A DNA stretch of 64,000 nt from DATKCF01 sp035513345 (lineage in GTDB: Bacteria > Gemmatimonadota > Gemmatimonadetes > Longimicrobiales > RSA9), in the NCBI GenBank assembly GCA_035513345.1, contig DATKCF010000035.1, forward strand, positions 73,847-137,846, read 5' to 3'. Position 1 is the first letter of the stretch. Every line of letters begins with the position of its first letter. The translations under genes were made by a program, and so were the position numbers. Below the pieces are notes generated by a model. That model did not search any database, was not told where the DNA came from, and saw nothing but the letters and a program-made list of their open reading frames with translations. This document shows, piece after piece, positions 27,130-36,342 of this stretch.

Positions 27130-27652
27130 TCGTCACCTCCCCGCGCGCTTCGCGGATCTCGACCGCGCCCGCCCTGTTCATGATGTCACGCGCAGCGGCC
27201 GCCGATGCGCCAGCCGGCACATCCAGGTGAATGCCGTACCGGTCCGCCGAGAACGATGCGTCGTATATGATCAGCGGTTTGCGGTTCGGCCACCGGTTCA
27301 GAATGAACAGCCCGAGCACGGTCGAGAGCGCACCGAACAGGACGGTCAGCTCGAACGCGATGATCACCCAGGCCGGCATCGAGATGATGGGCTTGCCACC
27401 GGTGACCAGCGGCCAGTGCAGCGATGTCCAGGTCGGCAGCGCGAATCCCGTCGCAGCACCGGTCAATCCACCCACGAGAGTGAATATGCGGACCGGGCTC
27501 TTCGGCTCGTGAAGCGCGTGCTCGATGGTGTGGTCCGGCGCGGGCGAGTACACCGTCATTCGCTTCATGCCGGCCGCGCGCAGCGCATCGATCGCGGCCA
27601 CGGCGTCATCGCGCGCTTCGAAGATGCCGAGAACTCCACTGTGCGCGCTCAT
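27119..27652 (-). CDS. actD: alternative complex III subunit ActD (DUF3341)
   Basis: 177 residues from ATG 27652, which overlaps the actC stop by four bases. A soluble N-terminal region (GVLGIFEARDDAVAAIDALRAAGM) with the small ferredoxin-like fold of DUF3341 is followed by two membrane segments (FTLVGGLTGAATGFALPTW and WVIIAFELTVLFGALSTVLGLF), and a short soluble tail. ActD is a peripheral/anchor subunit without cofactors. The longer upstream frame lies inside actC and is rejected. Confidence 0.9.
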   Translation of the reverse strand: MSAHSGVLGIFEARDDAVAAIDALRAAGMKRMTVYSPAPDHTIEHALHEPKSPVRIFTLVGGLTGAATGFALPTWTSLHWPLVTGGKPIISMPAWVIIAFELTVLFGALSTVLGLFILNRWPNRKPLIIYDASFSADRYGIHLDVPAGASAAAARDIMNRAGAVEIREARGEVTSAS

Positions 27653-29031
27653 GGTGAAGCCTCCCCGGTCTGTATCCTCCGGCCACTCAGCCTGCGGATC
27701 GGAGCGGGCAACACTTCCTTCAGTTCCGCGACGGACACGCCGGGCAGGATCCTCAGGAACAGGAGGAACCACATGAAGAACCAGGCGAAGCTGCCGGCCA
27801 GGATCGACATCTCGACCCACGACGGCATGTACGGCCGCCACTGCCACGGCTCATACTCGCGCGTCAGGCTGGTGACGATGATGACGAACCGCTCGAACCA
27901 CATGCCGATGTTGATGAAGATCGTGATCGTGAAGATCGCCGCGATGTTCGTGCGGATCTTCTTCGACCACAACAGCTGCGGGATGATGCCGTTGCACGTC
28001 AGCATGATCCACGTCGCCCACCAGTATTCACCGAACGCGCGGTTCCAGAACGCGTAACGCTCCGGCGTCTCGACGCTGTACCACGCAATGAAGTACTCGG
28101 TCAGGTACGCGTAGAACACGACCATGCCCGTGAGCAGTACGAGCTTCGACATCATGTCGAAGTGGCGAGGCGTGAAGTACGCCTCGAGCCCGAATATCTT
28201 GCGGATCGGGATCACGATGGTCATTACCATCGCGAGACCGCTGAAGATCGCGCCTGCCACGAAGTAGGGCGCGAATATCGTCGTGTGCCAGCCCGGCACG
28301 ATCGAAACGGCGAAGTCCCAGGACACGACCGAGTGGACCGAGAGGACGAGCGGTGTGGCGAGCGCGGCAAGGTACAGGTACGCGCGATTGAAGTGCTTCC
28401 ACTCCGTGTTGGTGCCCCGCCAGCCGAACGCGAGCACCGTGTACAGCTTCTTGCGCCACGTCACCGTTGTCGCATCACGCGCCGCTGCCACGTCCGGGAT
28501 CATGCCGACGAAGAAGAAGACAGTCGACACGGTCAGGTACGTTCCGACGGCGAACACGTCCCAGAGGAGCGGCCCGCGGAAGTTCGGCCAGATCAGCCGC
28601 TGGTTGGGATACGGCAGCAGGTAGTAGAAGACCCACGGCCGGCCGAGATGGATGATCGGAAACAGACCGGCGGTGAGGACGGCGAACACGGTCATTGCTT
28701 CGGCGACACGATAGATCGACTGTCGCCAGCGCGCGCGGAACAGGTACAGGATCGCGGAGATCAGGGTCCCGGAGTGTGCGATACCGACCCAGAACACGAA
28801 GGTCGTGATGTACAGGCCCCAGCTCACCGGGTTGTTCAGCCCGGACATGCCGATACCCAGCACGACCTGCGTACCGAACGCGAAGATGCCCCACGCCAGC
28901 ACGACCAGCACGCACGCGAACAGGATCCTGTACGCACGGCCCGGCACGCTCAGGAGCTTGAGAACATCCCTGTTGACCCGCCCGTAGGAATCGATCCCGG
29001 GATGGGTCTCGGATCGGCGCTCGGTCGCCAT
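27649..29031 (-). CDS. actC: alternative complex III quinol-binding subunit ActC (NrfD/PsrC family)
   Basis: 460 residues from ATG 29031. About ten membrane segments (ILFACVLVVLAWGIFAFG, GLYITTFVFWVGIAHSGTL, GMWFERFVIIVTSL) identify an NrfD/PsrC-type protein, the subunit that binds menaquinol near the periplasmic side and hands electrons to ActB. The HSG and WFER motifs are family features. It begins five bases after actB ends and overlaps actD, in the order expected for an act operon. Confidence 0.92.
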   Translation of the reverse strand: MATERRSETHPGIDSYGRVNRDVLKLLSVPGRAYRILFACVLVVLAWGIFAFGTQVVLGIGMSGLNNPVSWGLYITTFVFWVGIAHSGTLISAILYLFRARWRQSIYRVAEAMTVFAVLTAGLFPIIHLGRPWVFYYLLPYPNQRLIWPNFRGPLLWDVFAVGTYLTVSTVFFFVGMIPDVAAARDATTVTWRKKLYTVLAFGWRGTNTEWKHFNRAYLYLAALATPLVLSVHSVVSWDFAVSIVPGWHTTIFAPYFVAGAIFSGLAMVMTIVIPIRKIFGLEAYFTPRHFDMMSKLVLLTGMVVFYAYLTEYFIAWYSVETPERYAFWNRAFGEYWWATWIMLTCNGIIPQLLWSKKIRTNIAAIFTITIFINIGMWFERFVIIVTSLTREYEPWQWRPYMPSWVEMSILAGSFAWFFMWFLLFLRILPGVSVAELKEVLPAPIRRLSGRRIQTGEASP

Positions 29032-29036
29032 TCCCC

Positions 29037-32000
29037 TCAGGCCTCCGAAGACGCGACGCGCCGCAGGTACGTGACCGCGGACTGTGTGTTGAGTTCCTCG
29101 AGAACGCGGTAGCCACGGCCCGATGCCGCCACGCGGCGCACGCGCGACTCCGGGTCGCGCATGTTGCCGAAGACGATCGCGTCTGCCGGACACGTCTGCG
29201 CGCACGCCGGCACGATCTCGCCATCACGCACACCGCGATCCTCGAGACGCGCATCGTTCTCCGCCTCGCGGATCCGCTGCACGCAGAACGTGCACTTCTC
29301 CATCACGCCCTTCTCGCGAACCGTCACGTCCGGATTGAGCTGCCAGTTCAACGGCTCGGGGAACTCGTAGCTGAAGTAGTTGAACGTGCGAACCTTGTAC
29401 GGACAGTTGTTCGCGCAATAGCGCGTGCCAACGCAACGATTGTAGACCTGTGCGTTCAGACCGTCCGGCGTGTGGTACGACGCGTAGACCGGACAGACCG
29501 GCTCGCACGGTGCGTTGCCGCACTGCTGGCACATCATTGGCAGGAACCGGGTCTGGAGCGTTTCCGGATCCTCCGCATGCTCGAAGTACCGTTCGAGCCG
29601 GATCCAGTGCAGGATCCTGCCCTGCGAGATCAGCTTCGGACCGACTACGCCAATGTTGTTCTCGGCGTAGCACGCCGTGATGCACGCGCTGCAGCCGGTG
29701 CAGCGGTCGAGGTCCACGGCCATGCCCCAGCGCGGCTGCTCCTGCGAGTACTCGCCGTACCACGTGCCCTCGGTCGGGTAGCCCTGAGGCGACGCGTCCA
29801 TTTCGACCGGCGCGAATCCGCCCGCACCCTGCAGCTGTGTCACGCGCGCGTCCTGCGGGTGCACGTCGACGTGATGGCCGCCGGATTCCTCCTGCGCGGG
29901 CGGCGGCACGGCAACACCGGCACCGCCGATCACGGCCAGACCGCGCCCCGCATCGGCAGCACGCGCTTCATCGATGTCGTACGCTCGGGCGATCTCGCGG
30001 CCGTGCTGTTCGTCCTGCAGGCCCTGCTTGATCGGACGTTCCCAGTCCCCCGTAGCACGCAGTGTGGCGTGCGTCTGCTGCCACACGAGGGCGCCGGACG
30101 CGGGATCCTCGGTCGCGGCCAGCAGCCGGACCGCGTTCACGCCTCGGCCGGCCGCGTAGCTGCCCATTGCCGTGTGGCCCTGGCCGAGCTGGATCGCGAT
30201 CACGTCACTCCGCATCGCCGGGTTCCGCCACACGGGCGCGGTCACGGTCACGGTGCCCGTGCTCACTTCGACGATGTGACCGGTGTCGAGGTCGAGCGAC
30301 TCTGCCATCTGCGGGTGGATCTCGACCCACGATGACCAGCAGAACTTGCTGATCGGGTCGGGCAGCTCCTGCAACCATGGACGGTTGGCCATCCGGCCAT
30401 CGTAGTACTTGGACGACGGATAGACGATGAGCAGCGGGTCACTCGCGTTGCCGCCGAACGTCGCCGTATCGAACGTGACCTGAGCCAGCGCGGCCGCGTC
30501 GATCTGCTGCGCGTCGGCCGCACCGCCTGCCTCGTCTGCGTCCGCGACGAAGCCGGTCTTCAGCGTCTCGCGCCACCAGTCCTCGGCGGAGGTACCGCCG
30601 CCCGCAGCGGGAAAGACGTCACGCAACCAGGTCTCGTGCAGGTACTCGTAGAACGTTGTCGCCTGCCCGGGCAGTGCCGCATTCGCGCGAAGAGCGACGG
30701 AGAGTAGCACGTCGCCCGTGTGCTTCGTGTTGAACACCGGCATCATGACCGGCTGCACGAGCGAGCGCAGTCCGGTGCGCGGCACGGTGTCGCCCCACGA
30801 CTCGAGGAAGTGGTGGTCGGGAAGCAGCAGGCCGGCGCGCTCGCTCGTCTCGTCCGGGTACGGCGAGAACGAGGTAATGAACGGCACATTGCCGAGCGCC
30901 GCATCGAGACCATCGTCGGGCGGCATCGAATACAACGGGTTCGGGCCGTATACCAGCAACGCACCGACGTCACCGGCGCTCATGCGCTGGACCAGCGACC
31001 GCATTTCCGCGTAACTGCCCGCGCTCGCACCGCCGCGCTCGGTGCGGTTCAGGTGGACGGTGGTGCCGATGTTGCCCGCAACGCGATTCAGGATCGCGAC
31101 GGCCGCCGCCACACCGACGGCGGCGCCATGCATGGTCGACACGCCCGGTCCGACGGCAAGCGAGCGGCCGCCGTTGGCGAACAGGACGGCGGCTTCGCGG
31201 ACGCGCGATGCCGCAACACCGGCCGCCTGCGCATTGGCGTCGATGTCGACGGTGCCGAGCAGTTCGGCGGCACCGCCGGCGTCCGCGCCACCATCGACAA
31301 TGGCCCGTGCGATCGCGAGCGCGACCAGGTGCTCCGTACCCGGTCGGGCGGCGAGCCACATGTCGGCGTTCATGTCGGTCAGCGACTGGTGCGGCGTGAC
31401 CGAGATGAGATGGCCGCGCTCGCCGCGATCGTACGCGTGGGCCTGCGCAAAGCCATGCGTGTAGTGGACCGGCGAGCCCCACGTCTCCATGAAATCGGCG
31501 CCGAATGTGATGACGACATCGGCGTTCGCGAAGTCATGGACGGGCACCGCGTCGACGCCGAAAAGCATCCGATGGGCGGCGCGAACAGGTTCGAGCGCGA
31601 ACGGCTCGAAGCGCACGCGCTCGATATCGAATGCGGCGCAGAACTGGTCGATCAGCGTGTCGAGCGTACCGGTCAACCCCTCGGTCAGCAGGACCGACCG
31701 GCCGCGGTTCTGGTTCAGCGCGTCGGCCAGCCGCTGTTCCGCCTCGTCCCACGTGAGTGCCTGGAGTCCGTCGGCCCCGCGCGCCAGGGCCTGCGGTATG
31801 CGGTCCGGGTTGTACAGCCCGTGCAGCGAAGCCTGTCCTCGGGCGCACAGCGCGCCATGTGAGACGGGCGAGAGCGGGCTGCCTTCGGCCTTGACCGCGC
31901 GTCCTTCGCGCGTCCGGATGTTCATCCCGCAGCCGGCCGGACATTCGCGGCAGGTCGTGCGGTACCACGTCGAGATGCCCGGCACGATCTCGTCGTGCGC

Positions 32001-32120
32001 GATCACGTACGGGATCAGCTTCTCCGCCGCGGTGCCCGCTCCGCAGCCATACAGACTGGCGCCGGCCCCTCCCGCACCGAGGACCTTCAGGAATGCGCGC
32101 CGCTCGAGACCGTTCGACAT
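29037..32120 (-). CDS. actB: alternative complex III iron-sulfur subunit ActB (molybdopterin-like + ferredoxin domains)
   Basis: 1027 residues. An N-terminal twin-arginine signal (ERRAFLKVLGAGGAG) followed by a lipobox-like LYGC suggests Tat export of the folded protein. The first about 750 residues resemble molybdopterin oxidoreductases, with a CRECPAGCG cluster near residue 57; in characterised ActB this region holds no molybdenum. The C-terminal about 250 residues have four cysteine groups (CTGCSACITAC, CQQCGNAPCEPVC, CANNCPYK, CTFCVQRI) for three [4Fe-4S] and one [3Fe-4S]/[4Fe-4S] clusters. It links ActC to the haems of ActA/ActE. Confidence 0.95.
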   Translation of the reverse strand: MSNGLERRAFLKVLGAGGAGASLYGCGAGTAAEKLIPYVIAHDEIVPGISTWYRTTCRECPAGCGMNIRTREGRAVKAEGSPLSPVSHGALCARGQASLHGLYNPDRIPQALARGADGLQALTWDEAEQRLADALNQNRGRSVLLTEGLTGTLDTLIDQFCAAFDIERVRFEPFALEPVRAAHRMLFGVDAVPVHDFANADVVITFGADFMETWGSPVHYTHGFAQAHAYDRGERGHLISVTPHQSLTDMNADMWLAARPGTEHLVALAIARAIVDGGADAGGAAELLGTVDIDANAQAAGVAASRVREAAVLFANGGRSLAVGPGVSTMHGAAVGVAAAVAILNRVAGNIGTTVHLNRTERGGASAGSYAEMRSLVQRMSAGDVGALLVYGPNPLYSMPPDDGLDAALGNVPFITSFSPYPDETSERAGLLLPDHHFLESWGDTVPRTGLRSLVQPVMMPVFNTKHTGDVLLSVALRANAALPGQATTFYEYLHETWLRDVFPAAGGGTSAEDWWRETLKTGFVADADEAGGAADAQQIDAAALAQVTFDTATFGGNASDPLLIVYPSSKYYDGRMANRPWLQELPDPISKFCWSSWVEIHPQMAESLDLDTGHIVEVSTGTVTVTAPVWRNPAMRSDVIAIQLGQGHTAMGSYAAGRGVNAVRLLAATEDPASGALVWQQTHATLRATGDWERPIKQGLQDEQHGREIARAYDIDEARAADAGRGLAVIGGAGVAVPPPAQEESGGHHVDVHPQDARVTQLQGAGGFAPVEMDASPQGYPTEGTWYGEYSQEQPRWGMAVDLDRCTGCSACITACYAENNIGVVGPKLISQGRILHWIRLERYFEHAEDPETLQTRFLPMMCQQCGNAPCEPVCPVYASYHTPDGLNAQVYNRCVGTRYCANNCPYKVRTFNYFSYEFPEPLNWQLNPDVTVREKGVMEKCTFCVQRIREAENDARLEDRGVRDGEIVPACAQTCPADAIVFGNMRDPESRVRRVAASGRGYRVLEELNTQSAVTYLRRVASSEA

Positions 32121-32133
32121 GGATTCGCCCGGA

Positions 32134-32661
32134 TCAGTAGTGGCAGACGGAGCAGTCCGTCCGCGCCTGGCGCTCTCGATGGCACTCGATGCACCAGCCC
32201 ATCCAGAGTTCCTGGTTGAGGGTCACCACTTCCATCTCCTCTACCGGGCCGTGGCACTCCTGGCAGGTCACGCCGCCCTTGATGTGGCGGTTGTGAGGGA
32301 AATGCGCGTGGTCCGCGATCCTGTAGACGCGTTTCCACGGAATCGGCCGCCGGTCGATCCAGTACTGAAGGAGCGCGGCAATGCCGGCGCTGTCGCCCCG
32401 GAACAGAGGCGCGCCGCCCGGGAGGTGGCAGCCGGCACACACCTCCACGGCCGGAATACCGGCGTCGACGGAACGATCGGCCGAGTAGTGGCAGTATTCA
32501 CAGGGAATCTGGCTGGTCCCTGCGTGCAGATTGTGTGGGAACGCGATCGGCTGCTCGATCGCGCCGCGACCGATCGGGCCCTGCGTGGCAGCGATGATCC
32601 CTGACCCCGCGAGGGCAACGACGCCCGCGAGGCCCCATGCCGCCCACTTTGCGCTCACCAT
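32134..32661 (-). CDS. actA: alternative complex III pentahaem cytochrome c subunit ActA
   Basis: 175 residues from ATG 32661; upstream extension of the frame is non-coding in character. A single N-terminal membrane helix (WGLAGVVALAGSGIIAA) serves as anchor or signal. Five CxxCH haem motifs are visible in order: CEYCH, CAGCH, CQECH, CIECH and CSVCH. It is the pentahaem electron exit subunit of alternative complex III. First gene of the act operon; actB begins 13 bases after its stop. Confidence 0.94.
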   Translation of the reverse strand: MVSAKWAAWGLAGVVALAGSGIIAATQGPIGRGAIEQPIAFPHNLHAGTSQIPCEYCHYSADRSVDAGIPAVEVCAGCHLPGGAPLFRGDSAGIAALLQYWIDRRPIPWKRVYRIADHAHFPHNRHIKGGVTCQECHGPVEEMEVVTLNQELWMGWCIECHRERQARTDCSVCHY

Positions 32662-33024
32662 CCGATATCGGGTGTGTATGTCGCTGCGCTCGTCAGAAGA
32701 ACCGTCCCGCCGAATCGGCCGCACTGTCTGTGGCCCGGTTTCGGGCGCGGCAGGATACCCTGTCGCCATGGGCGGCGCAAGCCCGCACAACCCTGTGCGC
32801 CGGCAATGTGGAAGCGGCGCCGGAATGCCGCAAGCCGAGGCCCCGGCACGATGCACCGGCCGGGCGATGTTGTCAGGGAACGCACGCAACCGCAAGTTGG
32901 ACAGCGGTGTAGTGAAGGGGATGACGGCCGCAACCCGCCCCGCCGGCCACTACGGGAGGCTGCCCGCGCCGCCCCCGTCGGCCGGACCGTATCGAGGACG
33001 GCGCGACTCCAGGAGATTCGTCCG
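32662..33024. other. divergent promoter region between actA and lipoprotein/kinase genes
   Basis: A 363-base gap between two divergently transcribed operons, so promoters for both must lie here. No clear -35/-10 pair stands out. An AGGAG ribosome binding site at about 33011 precedes the lipoprotein ATG at 33025. Reading frames in the gap are shadow-like. Nothing else recognisable. Confidence 0.45.
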
Positions 33025-33591
33025 ATGAAACGTGCGACGCTCGCCCTGCTCGTGCTGTGGATCGCGGGCTGCGCGACACTGCGCTCTGGCCCGTCCGACG
33101 CGAAACTCCGCCTCGACGCGGGCATCGACGCGCTCGGCCGGCGGGACTTCGCCGCCGCCGCGGCCGGCCTCGAGGACGTCAGCCGGGCCGGCGATCCGGC
33201 CCTGGCCCGACGCGCGCTCCTGCTTCTCGCGGTCACCCAGCTCGATCCCGGTAACCCGGCACGCGACGCACAGGCCGCATCCGTCATTGCCGGCCGGCTC
33301 CGCGAGGGCGCAGTGCCCGGCTCGATCGAGTACATCGCGGCGGAGACACTCGAACGCGTGGTCCGCGAAACACGCGATCTGCACCAGGACATGATTGCCG
33401 CGCGCATGGAACGCGACCGTGCGTGGACGCACATCGATTCGCTGCGCGCCCGGATCGACCTCGCTGTGGTCGAGCGCGATTCCGTGCAGCGCAGGACTGT
33501 TCGCCTCGAGTTAGTCCGCGATTCGCTCGATGCCGAGCTGAAGAAGACGACGCAGGAACTCGAGCGCATACGCCGCGCGATCCGCGGATGA
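33025..33591 (+). CDS. hypothetical lipoprotein with coiled-coil C-terminus
   Basis: 188 residues. ATG 33025 follows AGGAG and gives a lipoprotein signal with box WIAGC (cysteine 16). The middle (about 30-100) is alanine/arginine-rich and helical, possibly TPR-like (DAGIDALGRRDFAAAAAGLEDV), and residues about 110-188 have the charged heptad pattern of a coiled coil. It precedes the sensor kinase by 13 bases, so the two are likely one operon and the lipoprotein may feed or tether an envelope signal; this role is inferred from context only. Confidence 0.75.
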   Translation: MKRATLALLVLWIAGCATLRSGPSDAKLRLDAGIDALGRRDFAAAAAGLEDVSRAGDPALARRALLLLAVTQLDPGNPARDAQAASVIAGRLREGAVPGSIEYIAAETLERVVRETRDLHQDMIAARMERDRAWTHIDSLRARIDLAVVERDSVQRRTVRLELVRDSLDAELKKTTQELERIRRAIRG

Positions 33592-33604
33592 AGCGACGCG
33601 GGCC

Positions 33605-35134
33605 ATGACGCTGCGAACCCGGCTCAGCCTGACCATCGCGGGCATCGCACTGCTGCTGGTGTTGCCCGCGGCCTTTTCCGTCACGCAACTGCGCCAGGTG
33701 CAGGAGCTCGGGCAACTTCAGCGGCAGCAACACGGCGAAGCGTATATCGCGCTGGGCGGGCTGCAGTCGAATCTGGCCGACCTGACGCGCGCCGCGACCG
33801 AGTTCACGATCGCGACCGGTGTCGGCCTCGAGGAAGAACGACTCGCGCTGATCGAATCCAAGCGCGCCGAAATGCTCGACGCGCTCCAGCGCGCCCGGGT
33901 CAACGTCGGCAAGCTGCACAACGCGAACTACGCCGAATCGGCGAGCCTGGCCAGTGAAAGCGTCGATCACATCGGCCGGAAAACGCGGCGCGTGGCCAAC
34001 CTCCTCGAGGATGACCGCCGCGATGACGCCACGACGATCCTCGAGGAGGTCAAGGCGCTGATCCGGGCGACCGATCCGGTCCTTGCCGGCATCGGTTTCG
34101 AGATCGACCGCACCAGCGAGGCCGACATCCAGAAAGCGGGCGACATCAGTATGCGCGCCGCGACGACTTCGCTGGCTGCGCTGGGCCTGTGCCTCGTCCT
34201 CGCCATCGGACTGGGCGCGTGGACCACCCGCGCACTGAGCCTGCCGATCGTCCGGCTGCGCAACGCCATGGCCGTCGTGGCTGACGGCGACTTCGACGTG
34301 CCCACGAACCTGCCATTCGAACGAAACGACGAAATCGGGTCCGCGTCCCGGTCGTTCCGCGCAATGACGCTTCAGCTCGCCGATCTCGACCGCCTCAAGG
34401 CCGAGTTCCTCAGCTTCGCGACGCACGAGCTGCGCACACCGCTCAATGTGGTCGCAGGATACGCCGAGCTGTTGCGCGATGGCGTGTACGGCCAGATGTC
34501 TGCAGAACAGCGTCAGGCGCTCGAGGCGATCCGCGACCAGACCACCGTGATCGCCAAGCTCTCGAATCAGCTGCTCGACATCGGCCGGCTCGAGGCCGGG
34601 GGACTGGACCTCGAGATTCGCAACGTCGCACCCGCCGCACTGTTGCACCGTGTCGAGCGCGCGTTTGACCCGCTGGCCAGACAGAAGAACATCCAACTCG
34701 GCTTCGAGCTGGATCCCGGCGTTCCGGACCATGTGCCCGTCGACGTGAACCGGATCTGCGACCAGGTCCTGGGCAACCTGGTTTCCAACGCGCTCAAGTT
34801 CACGCCCGATGGCGGACATGTGCTGGTCAGGGCCCGCCAGTCCGGCCTCGAACTGTGCATCGATGTCCGGGATACCGGACCCGGCATACCCGTCGACAAG
34901 CTGCCACAGGTATTCCGGCGGTACTATCAGGTGGGCGACGAAGCGCGCCGCACGGGCGCCGGGCTCGGCCTCTCGATTGCCCTGGCCGTGGCCCGTGCTC
35001 ACGGGGGCGACATCGAGGCCGAGAGCGCGTCCGACCGCGGCGCCACGTTCCGCGTTCGCCTGCCGCTCCATTCACGAGTCGCCGGCGCCGTCATCGCCAC
35101 TGACGAACGGGAGCCTGCCGCTCCCACCGGCTAG
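33605..35134 (+). CDS. HAMP-domain sensor histidine kinase
   Basis: 509 residues. A first membrane helix (about 8-25), a helical periplasmic sensor region (about 30-185, MCP-like four-helix pattern), second helix (about 188-207), HAMP linker (about 208-262), HisKA with phosphoacceptor H274 in FATHELRTPLN, and a HATPase domain with DQVLGNLVSNALKFTP (N box), RDTGPGIP (G1) and GAGLGLSIA (G2). All catalytic elements look intact. No canonical regulator follows directly; the nearest response regulator gene, at 35726, has a degenerate receiver, so the true partner may lie elsewhere. Confidence 0.93.
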   Translation: MTLRTRLSLTIAGIALLLVLPAAFSVTQLRQVQELGQLQRQQHGEAYIALGGLQSNLADLTRAATEFTIATGVGLEEERLALIESKRAEMLDALQRARVNVGKLHNANYAESASLASESVDHIGRKTRRVANLLEDDRRDDATTILEEVKALIRATDPVLAGIGFEIDRTSEADIQKAGDISMRAATTSLAALGLCLVLAIGLGAWTTRALSLPIVRLRNAMAVVADGDFDVPTNLPFERNDEIGSASRSFRAMTLQLADLDRLKAEFLSFATHELRTPLNVVAGYAELLRDGVYGQMSAEQRQALEAIRDQTTVIAKLSNQLLDIGRLEAGGLDLEIRNVAPAALLHRVERAFDPLARQKNIQLGFELDPGVPDHVPVDVNRICDQVLGNLVSNALKFTPDGGHVLVRARQSGLELCIDVRDTGPGIPVDKLPQVFRRYYQVGDEARRTGAGLGLSIALAVARAHGGDIEAESASDRGATFRVRLPLHSRVAGAVIATDEREPAAPTG

Positions 35135-35641
35135 AGAGTCGCTCGTCTTCGAAGTCTGTTGCATTCGACACATTCGGAGACGAACCACGAGCGCTCGATC
35201 CACAGGCCTTCGGCGCTGCCACTTCCCGTCGATAACAGTCCCACTGCCGGATCCCGGCGATGGTGATGAGCTGCCTGCGGCAAGGCTGCGCGCCCGGCTG
35301 GCCCGGTCCGGCGCGCCGGATCGCCGACCAGGTGACTTTGTGCACATCCGGCCCGACGACGTGTTCGGCATCGGCCGTCCTCGCGCTCTGCCTGTACGAC
35401 GCTCGCATCTACGCGCCGGACCTGCTCGAACTCGCATCCGCAGCGCATCCGTGGACCATGCGCGATGGTCATATTGTCGCGAACCCGCTTCACTCCGGTC
35501 TCGTGGCGGACTCCGGCAGCCGGGTCGCCTGACGACCGCCGCTGGCACCTTTCCCCGCGGCCGGCGTACATTGTTCCCTGGTGGTTCATCACTTCGGTGA
35601 CGAGCCACTGGCACGGGTTTCGAAATTCTGTCTGGCCCCGT
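35135..35641. other. intergenic region before tRNA-Asn, holding short repeats
   Basis: A 507-base gap without a convincing gene; short frames on both strands are shadow-like. It holds two copies of a short repeat also found after the following regulator gene: 35153-35188 (AGTCTGTTG...GACGAACCAC) and the partial copy 35592-35608. A possible -10 (TACATT at 35569-35574) lies about 70 bases before the tRNA, without a clear -35. Confidence 0.45.
35581..35608 (+). terminator. UUCG-capped hairpin upstream of tRNA-Asn
   Basis: Twelve-base arms 35581-35592 and 35597-35608 pair with one mismatch and one wobble around a TTCG loop closed by C-G, the classic stable UUCG tetraloop. There is no T-run, so it is a stable hairpin that may end the kinase transcript or mark a processing site before the tRNA. 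The 3' arm matches the short repeat core found elsewhere in this region. Confidence 0.4.
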
Positions 35642-35713
35642 TGGGGTGTAGCTCAATGGCAGAGCGGCCGGCTGTTAACCGGCAGGTTGCAGGTTCGAGT
35701 CCTGCCGCCCCAG
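35642..35713 (+). tRNA. tRNA-Asn (anticodon GTT)
   Basis: 72-nucleotide cloverleaf read by eye. The acceptor stem TGGGGTG pairs with CGCCCCA; D stem GCTC/GAGC encloses a loop with GG; anticodon stem GCCGG/CCGGC encloses CTGTTAA, giving anticodon GTT; T arm GCAGG TTCGAGT CCTGC; discriminator G, as expected for asparagine tRNA. The 3' CCA is not encoded. A response regulator gene begins only 12 bases downstream on the same strand. Confidence 0.95.
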
Positions 35714-35725
35714 TCCATTGAAAAC

Positions 35726-36340
35726 ATGGCAAGACTCGTTGTCGCGGATGATCGCGCTCTGGTCCGGGAAGGAATCCGCCGCGTGCTGGCGGATTTTCCG
35801 GACCTGTTCGTCATCGCAGAAACGACCACAGGCATCGACCTGCTGCAGACCGCGACGGACCTGACCGCCGATGTGGTGCTGCTCGGTGTCGTCGATGACT
35901 GGGCCCGTATCGTGGCGCTGATCCCCGCCCTGCGACGCTCAGGACTGCACGTTCTCCTGCTCGCGACGGATCCCGATCCGCGCTACGTCGGTCGCGCGAT
36001 GACGGCCGGCGCGACCGGCGCCGTGACCACGGACGTATCGCCCGATGAACTGGCCGATGCGTTGCGGCGTGTGACAAGCGGCCGGCCGCCACGCAAGGGA
36101 CGGCAATCCGCAACCGTCCGACCCGACCGGACGGCAAGGCCGCTGCCCGAACTGTCCGACCGCGAGTTCGAGGTCATGCGGCTGCTCGGCAGCGGTCGCA
36201 GTGTCAACGACATCGCTGACCGGCTCGGCATCAGCCCCAAGACCGTCGGCACCTACCGCGGCCGCGTCATGGACAAACTCGGCCTCGACCGCACGGTCGA
36301 TCTGGTACGCTTCGTTCTGGAGCGGGGGCTGGCGGAATGA
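35726..36340 (+). CDS. LuxR-type response regulator with degenerate (pseudo) receiver
   Basis: 204 residues from ATG 35726. The receiver-like domain (about 1-115) keeps the acidic pair D8/D9 but the phosphoacceptor position is glycine (G54 in VVLLGVVDD), the conserved Ser/Thr is alanine (A80) and the conserved lysine is threonine (T102 in GAVTTDVSPDE), so normal phosphorylation is not expected. The LuxR helix-turn-helix (about 140-200: LSDREFEVMRLL, GISPKTVGTYRGRVMDKLG) is intact. It starts 12 bases after tRNA-Asn with no visible ribosome binding site, suggesting a tRNA-mRNA transcript. Frames starting further upstream run through the tRNA and are rejected. Confidence 0.85.
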   Translation: MARLVVADDRALVREGIRRVLADFPDLFVIAETTTGIDLLQTATDLTADVVLLGVVDDWARIVALIPALRRSGLHVLLLATDPDPRYVGRAMTAGATGAVTTDVSPDELADALRRVTSGRPPRKGRQSATVRPDRTARPLPELSDREFEVMRLLGSGRSVNDIADRLGISPKTVGTYRGRVMDKLGLDRTVDLVRFVLERGLAE

Positions 36341-36342
36341 CC

